Source: Verrucomicrobiaceae bacterium (lineage in GTDB: Bacteria; Verrucomicrobiota; Verrucomicrobiia; Verrucomicrobiales; V1-33). From it: a stretch of 64,000 nt of DNA. The stretch spans positions 1 to 64,000 of the forward strand of contig JAIXVE010000229.1 in NCBI GenBank assembly GCA_027483175.1, given 5' to 3'. Both the position numbers and the translations under genes were made by a program. Below, piece after piece: positions 36,340 through 47,514 of this stretch. How positions within the stretch are numbered: position 1 is the first letter of the stretch; every line of letters starts with the position of its first letter. The notes under the pieces were generated by a model that was given only the letters and a program-made list of their open reading frames with translations, did no database searches and was not told the DNA's origin.

Positions 36340-37467
36340 ATGAGACGACACCGTTCACTTGTTCTCACCTGCATGGTTCTGTCAGCTGGGTTTGCGGCCT
36401 GGCCATGGCCGAGTGTTGAGGCGATTCCGGTGACGGTTTCGGAACGCGTGGCCGCCCGGGGCAACAAGCCCCGGGCGGCTATGCCGAGTCAGGCGGATCC
36501 GGGCAATGCTCCGATCGAGCGTGAGTCGAGGCAGCAGGCGTTGGGAGAACTGAAGGAGCGCTGGCGGATTCTGATGGCGAATCCGGGCGCGTGGGTGCGC
36601 CCGATGAAGGAGCAGGGTAAGCTGGTGATTGAATCCGTGGAGCGGTTGCTGCCGAGTCGTGAACTGGTGGAGCTAATGAAGGCCATTGAGGTCAACGCAG
36701 CTGAAATGGGTCGGATTGGGGTTGGCTCCTCCTTCGAGTACGAAGTGAAGCTTCTGTTGCGGTCTGAGCGGGCGGAGGAGGCGCTGCGGGCGCTGGTTGC
36801 GTCGAACGACTCAGAGTACCGGAACAGTGGGCACTATCAGATTTGGATGGAGTTTGCGTCGAAGGGCTGCACGGCGGAGCAGGCGGCTTGGATGACGGAG
36901 GCGGCGGGGGATCCGTTCAGTGCGCGGATTCTTGCGACAGGACAGCTCTGCCAGTTGAGTCGGGTGGATTCGGCGGCGGCAGTGAAGAGCCTGTTTGAGC
37001 GTTTTGATGGGAAGGAAGTGGCGTGGGAGTTTGGGAACATGCTGGATTCGTTCTCGCTTGGGGAGGATTCGGACCCGAAGGAGCTGGAGAAGCTGATCCC
37101 GGTGTCGAAGACGAAGGATGATCTGGCGTCGGAGATGCGGGAGAAGCTGGTGTTTTCGTGGGGGATTGATGATCCTGAGGGAGCGACGCAGTTTGTGCTG
37201 GGCAACCAGGAACGGTTTGATCCGGGGGTGATGCGGAGTCTGGCTTCGGGCGTGTCGGCGAAGGGAGCGAAGGCGACGGTGGAGTGGGTGCAGGACCTGC
37301 CGCCGGGGCGGTATTTTGATGCGGCGATGGATCTGGTGATTTCGATGATTGGGGATAGGTATCCGGAGGAGGCGAGGGAGTTGGTGAATCAGATTACGGA
37401 TCCTGCGCTGAGAAAGGCGTGTTTCAGCCGGGTGGACAACATGCAGAGCGAAAGTGAAAGTCGTTAG
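36340..37467 (+). CDS. Hypothetical secreted helical-repeat protein
   Basis: Signal peptide; helical repeats ending KATVEWVQDLPPGRYFDAAMDLVI. Confidence 0.6.
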   Translation: MRRHRSLVLTCMVLSAGFAAWPWPSVEAIPVTVSERVAARGNKPRAAMPSQADPGNAPIERESRQQALGELKERWRILMANPGAWVRPMKEQGKLVIESVERLLPSRELVELMKAIEVNAAEMGRIGVGSSFEYEVKLLLRSERAEEALRALVASNDSEYRNSGHYQIWMEFASKGCTAEQAAWMTEAAGDPFSARILATGQLCQLSRVDSAAAVKSLFERFDGKEVAWEFGNMLDSFSLGEDSDPKELEKLIPVSKTKDDLASEMREKLVFSWGIDDPEGATQFVLGNQERFDPGVMRSLASGVSAKGAKATVEWVQDLPPGRYFDAAMDLVISMIGDRYPEEARELVNQITDPALRKACFSRVDNMQSESESR

Positions 37468-37484
37468 CCGAGGAGGATGGAGCG

Positions 37485-40076
37485 ATGAGTGAGCGCATGA
37501 AACTGGTGACGACGGCGGTGCATTATCCGTTGAGTGGGGCGGTTGGGGTGGAGGGGATGGAGTGGGTGGATCGGGCGGTGGTGACGGTGCCTGATGATCC
37601 TGCGGGGGTGGCTGGGGTGAGGCTGGAGGGGTTGTTCAATGCGGCGTGGTCGAAGTACTGGATGTTGCGGGAGGCGTTGGGAGGCGAGGAGGGGGTGAGG
37701 GTTGTGGTGCATGATGCGGACATGGTGTTGAGTGAAGTGTTGCTGGCTCGGGTGAGGCGGGCGGTGGAGGTTTGCGGGGATCGGGCGGTGCTGCTGGGGT
37801 TGGCGGGGCGGCGGGTATGTCGGGAGGTGCCGGTGCGTGGGTTGGTGCCGCGGTGGTATCTGGAGCGGCACGAGGGGGTGATTGGGTATTTTCAGGTGGA
37901 TGGAGGGGCGCGATTGGGGATGTGGGAGGGTGGGGGTGTCTGGGGGGAAGCGCATGAGGACTGGGTGTTTGCGATGGGGTATGGGGAGGGGAACTGTGTG
38001 GCGCTGCCGTTTGCGAGTCATCATGTGGGCGGGGTGAGTCGGCACTGGAGCGGGTATGAAGGACGACTGGAGACGGGAGGCGGCGGGGATGTTGTGAGGG
38101 GGGTGAGGGCTGGTGAGTGGTTTGGTGAGGCGTTGCGTGGGCGGGTGGTGGTGGTGCTGGGGGTGTATGGGCCGGATGATGCGGTGGGATTGGCTGGGGT
38201 GGTGGGGGAGGGAGGGGAGGTGCTGGTGGTGGATTCGTGGGAACTGGATCAGGGGGAGGTGGCGCGGGTGGAGGATTTGCCGGAGTGGTTGTGTGGGATT
38301 GCGGGGTGGCGAGCGGGGGCGTGGCGGCGGTGTCGGGAGGCGAGGTGGCGTGGAGAGGAGATGCCGCCGTTGGGAGAGAGTGTGGTGCCGTTGTTTCTGG
38401 AGTTGATTGCGGCGGATCGGCGACTGACGCGGGAGCGGTTTGAGGAAGGGGTGCGGGGCGTGGCGGGGGGAGTGGTGCGGATTCTGGGGGAAGGCGGGAT
38501 TGATCCGCTGGCGGATGGGGCGGTTAGGGAGGGAGTGGATGGGTTGTGGTTGGGGGGAGAGATCGGTTATGGGGTGGTGATGCGGGAAGTGCCGCGGTGG
38601 CGGAGGAGGATGCGGGGTTGTGAGGGGGTCATTTGCGGGGCGTTTTATGATGTGGTGAACTGGCCGGAGAGTGCGGCGGCGGTGGGGATGCTGCTGGGGA
38701 CGCCGGAGGTGGTGGCGGAGGACGGGCAGTGGCTGAAGCGGAGCCCGGCGGTGTCGGGCGGTGGTGGCGGGTATCCGCGCGGGTTGCCGTTGCACGATGC
38801 GGAGTTGGAGGGTGTGGCCGGGGGTGCGGGCGTGGTGTTTTGTCAGGAGAGTCGGGCGGGGGACGTGCTGGAGGGTTTGATGGTGTCGCTGCATTCGCTG
38901 CGGGAGCATTGGGCTGGGGAGGTGGTGGTTTTGTACAGCGGGGTGGAGTCGCCGGCGGTGCGGGTGGCGTGTGCGCGTTATGGGGCTTGGTATCGGGAGG
39001 TTCCGGGGCCTGATGAGGAGGGTGAGGCGGATGAGGGTGAAGAGGAAAGTGTGAGGGTGGATGTGGAGGCGATGGTGCGGGAGTGGAGCCCGTTTGTGAG
39101 GACCTTATGGATTGAGGCTGGGGTGATTGGGCATGGGAAGCAGATTGGGAAGTGGGCGCGGCGGGCGGGTGATGGGAGGAAGGTGGTGAGGGAGGGGGTT
39201 AGAGAATTGGAGGTGCTGAGGTTGCGGCGGGGGATGGAGGGGAGGAGTGCGGGTGAGCGGGTGCGGTTGGAGGGGGAGGTGATGAGGGCGTGGGCGGTGA
39301 CGGTGCGGGTGCGGTGGGATGCGGCGGTGGTGACGGGGCTTTTGCGTGATGATCTGGCTGGGTTTGGGAGGAACTGGATGGCGACGAGTTGGCGGTATGC
39401 GGCGGTGAGGATGGAGGAGGAGTGGAGGATTCGGGTGCCGGTGCCGGTGTATGTTGGGTTGTGCGAGGTTGGGGCGGAGGAAGTGGGCGCAGCGTTGCCG
39501 GCGGGACCGGAAGGGAGTTGTGCGGTGGTGAGATTGATGCCGGTGGCGGGGTGGCCTGGGCCGGAGGCGGGGGAGCCGTATTGGACGGCGGCGTTGGGGG
39601 CGGCGGCGGTTCGGGCGGAGACTGAGTGGCTGATTTATGTGGATCCGATGATGCATCCGTCGAGTGGGGCGGAGTTGTTTCTGGGGCATCGGATGCGAGG
39701 TGGTGAGGAGACGGATGTTTATGCGCCCGGGTGGGCGTTCCGGAGGATCGGGGAGGAGGAGAGCGGGTGGATTGGGCGGGTGTTCGGGGGGGATGGGTTG
39801 GAGGGAGGGGAGGTGAGGGTGCCGGAAGAGTTGGGATTGGGGAGGCTGATGCGGCATGTGAGGTTAGGGCCGCCGGCGACGATGGTGAGGCGTGAGGTGA
39901 TGAAGGACGCGCTGGCGGAGTGGCTGGCGATGGGTGGTGACATGCCGTTTGAGGTGTTTCTGAGCTTGAGACTGTGGCGGGAGGCGGTGCGGCGAGGGGG
40001 GAGTGTGGGGACGACGCGGGTGACGGGAGCTGGGGTGGAGGTGTGCCGGCCGGTGGAGTGGGGGTGGCGTCTGTGA
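37485..40076 (+). CDS. Large protein with several glycosyltransferase-A-like segments
   Basis: SD-like AGGAGG upstream of ATG 37485; FNAAWSKYWMLREAL...VVVHDADMVLSE; LEGLMVSLHSLREHWAGEVVVLYSG...PFVRTLWIEAGVIGHG; ETEWLIYVDPMMHP. Confidence 0.6.
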   Translation: MSERMKLVTTAVHYPLSGAVGVEGMEWVDRAVVTVPDDPAGVAGVRLEGLFNAAWSKYWMLREALGGEEGVRVVVHDADMVLSEVLLARVRRAVEVCGDRAVLLGLAGRRVCREVPVRGLVPRWYLERHEGVIGYFQVDGGARLGMWEGGGVWGEAHEDWVFAMGYGEGNCVALPFASHHVGGVSRHWSGYEGRLETGGGGDVVRGVRAGEWFGEALRGRVVVVLGVYGPDDAVGLAGVVGEGGEVLVVDSWELDQGEVARVEDLPEWLCGIAGWRAGAWRRCREARWRGEEMPPLGESVVPLFLELIAADRRLTRERFEEGVRGVAGGVVRILGEGGIDPLADGAVREGVDGLWLGGEIGYGVVMREVPRWRRRMRGCEGVICGAFYDVVNWPESAAAVGMLLGTPEVVAEDGQWLKRSPAVSGGGGGYPRGLPLHDAELEGVAGGAGVVFCQESRAGDVLEGLMVSLHSLREHWAGEVVVLYSGVESPAVRVACARYGAWYREVPGPDEEGEADEGEEESVRVDVEAMVREWSPFVRTLWIEAGVIGHGKQIGKWARRAGDGRKVVREGVRELEVLRLRRGMEGRSAGERVRLEGEVMRAWAVTVRVRWDAAVVTGLLRDDLAGFGRNWMATSWRYAAVRMEEEWRIRVPVPVYVGLCEVGAEEVGAALPAGPEGSCAVVRLMPVAGWPGPEAGEPYWTAALGAAAVRAETEWLIYVDPMMHPSSGAELFLGHRMRGGEETDVYAPGWAFRRIGEEESGWIGRVFGGDGLEGGEVRVPEELGLGRLMRHVRLGPPATMVRREVMKDALAEWLAMGGDMPFEVFLSLRLWREAVRRGGSVGTTRVTGAGVEVCRPVEWGWRL

Positions 40077-40093
40077 GGAAGTCAGGGGGCTTT

Positions 40094-40765
40094 ATGATAC
40101 CGAGACGGATTCTGCGATGTTATCGGTCGGCGTATCTGATGACGCCGGCGATGGTGGAGAACGGGCGGCGGCTGGAGGCGATGCATCCTGAGTGGGAGCA
40201 TCGGTTCTGGAATCATGTGGAGGCGCGGCGGTGGGTGGCGGAGATGATGCCGGAGTGGCTGGAGTGTTATGATTTTTATCCGCTGGACCGGCAGCGGGAG
40301 CGGTTGTTCCGGTGGCTGGTGCTTTGGAAGTTAGGAGGCGTGTGGCTGAGTGCGGAGATGCGTCCGCTGGAGCGGTTTGAGGGGATGGGGGATGGCGGGT
40401 TGGTGCTGGCGGTGGAGGGGCGGATGACGGTGGAGGAGTTTGAGGCGCGGCAGCGCGTGCGGTGGGTGGCGGGGATGCCTGCGGGGGCGCTGGATTGGAT
40501 AGGAGATGTGGCGGTGGCGGCGGTGCCGGGGCACTGGTTTACGGAGCGGGTGCTGGGGCTGATGGTGGAGCGGGCGGGGATGCTGGACACAGGTGGGGCG
40601 CCTGATCCGGAGGATGAGGCGTGGGTGACGGGGAGCGGCGTGGTGAATGCGGCGTGGCTGGCGTGCCTGCGGGAGGGATTGCCGGTGGGGGAGGCGGTGC
40701 TGGTTGGGGAGGGCGAGGGGAGGTTCGGGCGGTTTGCGTGGCGGTATGGGGAGCTGAACGGGTGA
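40094..40765 (+). CDS. GT32/OCH1-like glycosyltransferase-related protein with a degenerate DXD
   Basis: MIPRRILRCYRS...MHPEWEHRFWNH...RERLFRWLVLWKLGGVWLSAEMRPLERF matches the family pattern except LSAEM in place of LDTD. Confidence 0.6.
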   Translation: MIPRRILRCYRSAYLMTPAMVENGRRLEAMHPEWEHRFWNHVEARRWVAEMMPEWLECYDFYPLDRQRERLFRWLVLWKLGGVWLSAEMRPLERFEGMGDGGLVLAVEGRMTVEEFEARQRVRWVAGMPAGALDWIGDVAVAAVPGHWFTERVLGLMVERAGMLDTGGAPDPEDEAWVTGSGVVNAAWLACLREGLPVGEAVLVGEGEGRFGRFAWRYGELNG

Positions 40766-40770
40766 TGATA

Positions 40771-41026
40771 GGGACGCAATCCCGTTGGGATTGGGGTCTT
40801 GTTGGGGCGGCGGACCCAGGGTAGGCCTTCGTGCCTCAGGCCAACCCTGGGCTGGGGGACGCAATCCCGTTGGGATTGGGCGGGCTGGTACGGAGGACAA
40901 GGGCGGGGCGGCCTTGATTCGGGGGCTTGCGGGGTGAGGTCACAGGCAGGATGCCCGTGCCCCAGGGTAGGCCTTCGTTCCTCAGGCCAACCCTGGGCTG
41001 GGGGACGCAATCCCGTTGGGATTGGG
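40771..41026. repeat. Composite palindromic repeat cluster: three copies of GGGACGCAATCCCGTTGGGATTGGG alternating with two copies of CCCAGGGTAGGCCTTCGTKCCTCAGGCCAACCCTGGGC
   Basis: Copies near 40771, 40856 and 41001 (A) and 40815 and 40961 (B), read directly. Confidence 0.9.
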
Positions 41027-41168
41027 GGATGCCTCTGTCAGGGTGATTGCTAGTGGGGTGGCGTGGGTGGCAGGGGTTTCGCAAGCAAGGGGATGGGGCA
41101 AAAAGGAACCGCCCGGCCTGAGGGGGTCAGGCGCGGGCGGTGCCGGGGAGTTGTGAGGGTGTTGGGGG

Positions 41169-43958
<2,790 letters not shown>

Positions 43959-44116
43959 GAAAGGACGCGGGGGGAACTAGTCGGGTATCAAGCCAATACG
44001 GCAGTGACTGCGGAGCAGGTGCCCGCAGAGTTGGAACGTGCGAGCATCGTGCCCGGGGGCGAGCGGAACGCCAGCGGAGTTTTTCGGGACGTTTGGGGAG
44101 GGGATCATGGGTTTTT

Positions 44117-44878
44117 TCAGAAGGGGAAGGAGGTTTCGAGGGTGACCGGGCAGTGGTCGCTGCCGGTGATGTCCTGTCTGATGGTGCAGGAGAGGAGGGA
44201 ATTGGCGAGTTGGGGGCTGGCGAGCCAGTAGTCGAGACGCCAGCCGATGTTTCTGGCGCGGGCACCGGCGCGGTAGCTCCACCATGAGTACTGATGGGGG
44301 CGCGGGTCGAAGTGTCTGAAGACGTCGATGAAGCCAGTGTTGAGGATCTGGTCGAAGCTGGCGCGTTCTTCGTCGGAGAAGCCGGGGCTGCGGCGGTTGG
44401 CGTCTGGGCGAGCGATGTCGATTTCCTTGTGGGCGACGTTGAGGTCGCCGGCGAAGAGGACGGGTTTGCGTTTTTCGAGGGATTGGATGTAGGCGAGGAA
44501 GGCGGCGTCCCACTGGAGGCGGTAGGGGAGGCGGGCGAGTTCGGCCTGGGAGTTGGGGGTGTAGACGGAGACGATGAAGCAGGAGGGGAATTCAGCGGTG
44601 ACGACGCGGCCTTCGTTGTCGTGGGCGGGGATGCCGATGCCTCGCGTGATGGAGAGCGGCTGGGATTTGGAGAGGATGGCGGTGCCGCTGTAGCCTGGTT
44701 TGGCGGCAGGGTTCCATGCGAGGTGCCAGCCGGGGAGCCATGACCAGTCGAGCGAGGCGGGATTGACCTTGGTTTCCTGGAGGAGGACGACGTCCGGGGC
44801 TTCGGCGGTGATGAAGTCGGCGAAGCCCTTGTCCATGACGGAGCGGAGGCCGTTGACGTTCCATGTGATGCATTTCAT
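44117..44878 (-). CDS. Exodeoxyribonuclease III (AP endonuclease family)
   Basis: MKCITWNVNGLRSV, LLQETKV, YSGTAILSK, FAGDLNVAHKEIDIARP, GWRLDYWLAS, GSDHCPV. Confidence 0.95.
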   Translation of the reverse strand: MKCITWNVNGLRSVMDKGFADFITAEAPDVVLLQETKVNPASLDWSWLPGWHLAWNPAAKPGYSGTAILSKSQPLSITRGIGIPAHDNEGRVVTAEFPSCFIVSVYTPNSQAELARLPYRLQWDAAFLAYIQSLEKRKPVLFAGDLNVAHKEIDIARPDANRRSPGFSDEERASFDQILNTGFIDVFRHFDPRPHQYSWWSYRAGARARNIGWRLDYWLASPQLANSLLSCTIRQDITGSDHCPVTLETSFPF

Positions 44879-45039
44879 GGGAGGGACGGGAGCGCGGAGG
44901 GGTTCGGTGGGAAAGGCCGAAATGGGGGATAGAGGGTGTTGGGGGGCTGATTTTTGGTTCAGCGGGTGGGACGGAAAACTGAGGGTTTCGGTGGGTGGAG
45001 AGCGGTTGACGAGGCTGGTGGGGGCCTGTGTGTGGGGGG

Positions 45040-45372
45040 ATGAGTGAGAAAGCGTGTCCGATGTGTGAGATGACCGACGTGGTTGGTCATGCTGAGCATT
45101 ACGAGTGCATGACGTGCGGGCATGAGTGGCCGAAGGAGGAGGTGGTGGAGGGGCCGCGGGTGGTGAAGGATGCCTATGGGAACGTGCTGGCGGATGGGGA
45201 CACGGTGGCGATGATCAAGGATTTGAAGCTGCAGGGGTCGTCGCAGGTGCTGAAGACGGGGACGAAGTCGAAGCCGATCCGGCTAGTGGAGGGGGATCAT
45301 GAGATTTCCTGCCGGATGGATGGGATCGCGATCGGGTTGAAGGCGTGTTTTGTGAAGAAGGTGAGTGTTTAG
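45040..45372 (+). CDS. yjdM: PhnA/YjdM zinc-ribbon family protein
   Basis: CPMCEMTDVVGHAEHYECMTCGHEW zinc ribbon; VKDAYGNVLADGDTVAMIKDLKLQGSSQVLKTGTK. Confidence 0.92.
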   Translation: MSEKACPMCEMTDVVGHAEHYECMTCGHEWPKEEVVEGPRVVKDAYGNVLADGDTVAMIKDLKLQGSSQVLKTGTKSKPIRLVEGDHEISCRMDGIAIGLKACFVKKVSV

Positions 45373-45375
45373 GGT

Positions 45376-45873
45376 TCAAGAATTGAGACGCCAGAGGGTT
45401 AGGTTGAGGAAGGCGGCGAAGGAGACCCAGAGGAGGTAGGGGACGAGGAGGGCGGCGGCGGTTCTGGAGACGGGGAGGAAAGCGGCGATGGTGGCGGCGA
45501 TGGCGAGCCAGAGGAGGGTCATTTCTGCGAGGGCGGGGCCCATGAGGTGGGCACCGAAGAAGAGAGGGGTCCAGAGGGCGTTGAGGGCGAGCTGGAGGAG
45601 GAAGAGGGTGAGGGGGCGTTTCTGGGCGGACCAGCCGCCGCGTTTCCAGACGAGCCATGCGGCGATGCCCATGAGGGTGTAGAGAGTGGACCAGACGGGG
45701 CCGAAGAGGAAGCCGGGCGGGTTCCATGAGGGTTTATTGAGGGCGAAGTACCATGAGCCGGGCATGAACCATGCGCCGGGGAGGGCGGCGGAGAAGCTGA
45801 GGAGGATCCAGCCGATGAGGGCGGCGGCGGCGGGGAAGCCGGATCGGAGGGCTGGGGGGGTGTCGGAGGGCAT
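45376..45873 (-). CDS. tspO: TspO/MBR family protein
   Basis: WYFALNKPSWNPPGFLFGPVWSTLYTLMGIAAWLVWK, LALNALWTPLFFG, PYLLWVSFAAFLN. Confidence 0.93.
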   Translation of the reverse strand: MPSDTPPALRSGFPAAAALIGWILLSFSAALPGAWFMPGSWYFALNKPSWNPPGFLFGPVWSTLYTLMGIAAWLVWKRGGWSAQKRPLTLFLLQLALNALWTPLFFGAHLMGPALAEMTLLWLAIAATIAAFLPVSRTAAALLVPYLLWVSFAAFLNLTLWRLNS

Positions 45874-45923
45874 GTCTTGGGGTACGTGCCTCCGGCGGGG
45901 TGGAGCGGGGATTCGCTGAGGGG

Positions 45924-46682
45924 TCAGCTGATGAGGAGGAGACGTGGAGGCTGGCCGGGGATGGTGGGAGGGGCGCGATGGACGCAGGGGGGGACGGGAC
46001 TGCCGTCGTAGAGGCAGGCGATTTTCCAGAGGTGACCGACACCGAAGGACCATGGGCGTGCGCCTGGGAGCGGTTGGTAGTGGAGGTCGAAGAAGTGTTC
46101 GTTGAGGAAGTCGAGGAAGCCGTCATCGTCCTTGCCGCCGTACATTCTGAGCAATTGGGCGCGGGTGGCGGGGTCATCGACGCGGCGCATGGCGTCGAAG
46201 TTCTGGAGTCCTTCGGAGGGAGCGCCGGAGTAGGTGCAGAGCCATGTATCGGCTTCGTCGGTGGCGCTGTCGACGTGCCATGACTGGACGTGGGTGGGGA
46301 TGATGACGCCTTCGTCCGAGTGGTTGTAGCCGTTGACGCAGTCGAGGGTGGGCTCGAGGTGATGCTGGCGGAGGCGCTGGCGGTCGGCGGTGATGATGAC
46401 GCGTGCGACGCGGCCTGCGGCGCTGAGGGGGAGGGCGTTGAGGGTGGCGTCGGAGATGGAATTGATGCCGGTGCCGGTGTCGAGCATCCTGACGATTTCG
46501 TGGTAGTCGCCGGGGAGTTCGCGGGGCCAGCAGAGGGCGTTGACGGAGCCTGAGAACGGGGTTTCGAGGAGTTCGTCGAAGCTGTCGACGAGGCCGATGC
46601 AGTCGTAGCTGGGGGGCAGGGTGAAGCGGTGAGGACCGGAGCTGGCAGCGCCGAGGGGATCGGATGAGGGCTCCATGGTCAT
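45924..46682 (-). CDS. DUF1826-like protein
   Basis: SWHVDSATDEADTWLCTYSGAPSEGLQN and VHRAPPTIPGQPPRLLLIS fit the DUF1826 pattern. Confidence 0.45.
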   Translation of the reverse strand: MTMEPSSDPLGAASSGPHRFTLPPSYDCIGLVDSFDELLETPFSGSVNALCWPRELPGDYHEIVRMLDTGTGINSISDATLNALPLSAAGRVARVIITADRQRLRQHHLEPTLDCVNGYNHSDEGVIIPTHVQSWHVDSATDEADTWLCTYSGAPSEGLQNFDAMRRVDDPATRAQLLRMYGGKDDDGFLDFLNEHFFDLHYQPLPGARPWSFGVGHLWKIACLYDGSPVPPCVHRAPPTIPGQPPRLLLIS

Positions 46683-46977
46683 GTGGGATGGTGCTGGGAA
46701 CCTGGACGGTGGTGCCGCCGCTCATGTTATCCTCACATGAGGTGCGGGAGGATGACGAGAGAAAATATTCCGCATTCGTGGCGTAACCAGAGCGGGGGTA
46801 GGGGGAGCCATGTGGGGGATGGGGGTGTGATCTGCTGCGTTCGGATTCGAGTGGGAGTGCTAGGGGATGTCCTTGTGAGGAGCGCGGGCGAATGGGATGG
46901 GAGGAGTGAACGTGTTCCCTTGCGGGGGTGAGGATGGGCGCTTGACCATGGGTGGTGGATCCGGTGGAATGGGGGGC

Positions 46978-47469
46978 ATGGAAGCGAATGTGATACCTGC
47001 GGCGACGAGGATTGGGCATGTGCATTTGAAGGTGGCGGACCTTGAGCGTGCGCTGGGATTTTATCATGGGGTGCTGGGGTTTGAGGTGACGCAGCGGTAT
47101 GGGAGGGGGGCGGTGTTTCTATCGGCTGGGGGGTATCATCATCACATAGGGTTGAACACGTGGGAGAGTGCTGGTGGGGGGCCGCCGCCGGCTGGCTGCA
47201 CTGGGTTGTTTCACACGGCGATTCTGTATGCGGAGCGTGGGGAGCTGGGGCGGGCGGTGCGGCGTGTGCTGGAGGCTGGGATTGAGCTTGAGGGAGCGGC
47301 GGATCATGGGGTGAGCGAGGCGGTGTATCTGCGGGATCCTGACGGGAATGGGGTGGAGTTGTACTGGGACCGGCCGGAGGCGGAGTGGCCGAGGGGTGTG
47401 GATGGGGGCCTGGAGATGTTTACGCGGGCGCTTGACCTTGGGGCATTACTGGCGGCGGGTGTGGGGTGA
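46978..47469 (+). CDS. VOC family (glyoxalase/bleomycin resistance/dioxygenase) protein
   Basis: IGHVHLKVADLERALGFYHGVLGFEVTQRYG, YHHHIGLNTW, VYLRDPDGNGVELYWDRP. Confidence 0.92.
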   Translation: MEANVIPAATRIGHVHLKVADLERALGFYHGVLGFEVTQRYGRGAVFLSAGGYHHHIGLNTWESAGGGPPPAGCTGLFHTAILYAERGELGRAVRRVLEAGIELEGAADHGVSEAVYLRDPDGNGVELYWDRPEAEWPRGVDGGLEMFTRALDLGALLAAGVG

Positions 47470-47514
47470 GCGGCGGCTGCGTGGGTAGCGGCTGAAACCA
47501 ACGACGAACTGAAT

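Noticed and set aside
37464-38909. 481-aa minus-strand ORF opposite the GT-like gene
   Set aside because: His/Pro/Arg-rich shadow ORF; the + frame has an SD-like sequence and coherent motifs.
40771-41026. CRISPR-like appearance of the repeated units
   Set aside because: Only three and two copies of two different palindromic units, irregular spacing, no unique spacers of uniform length, no cas genes nearby.
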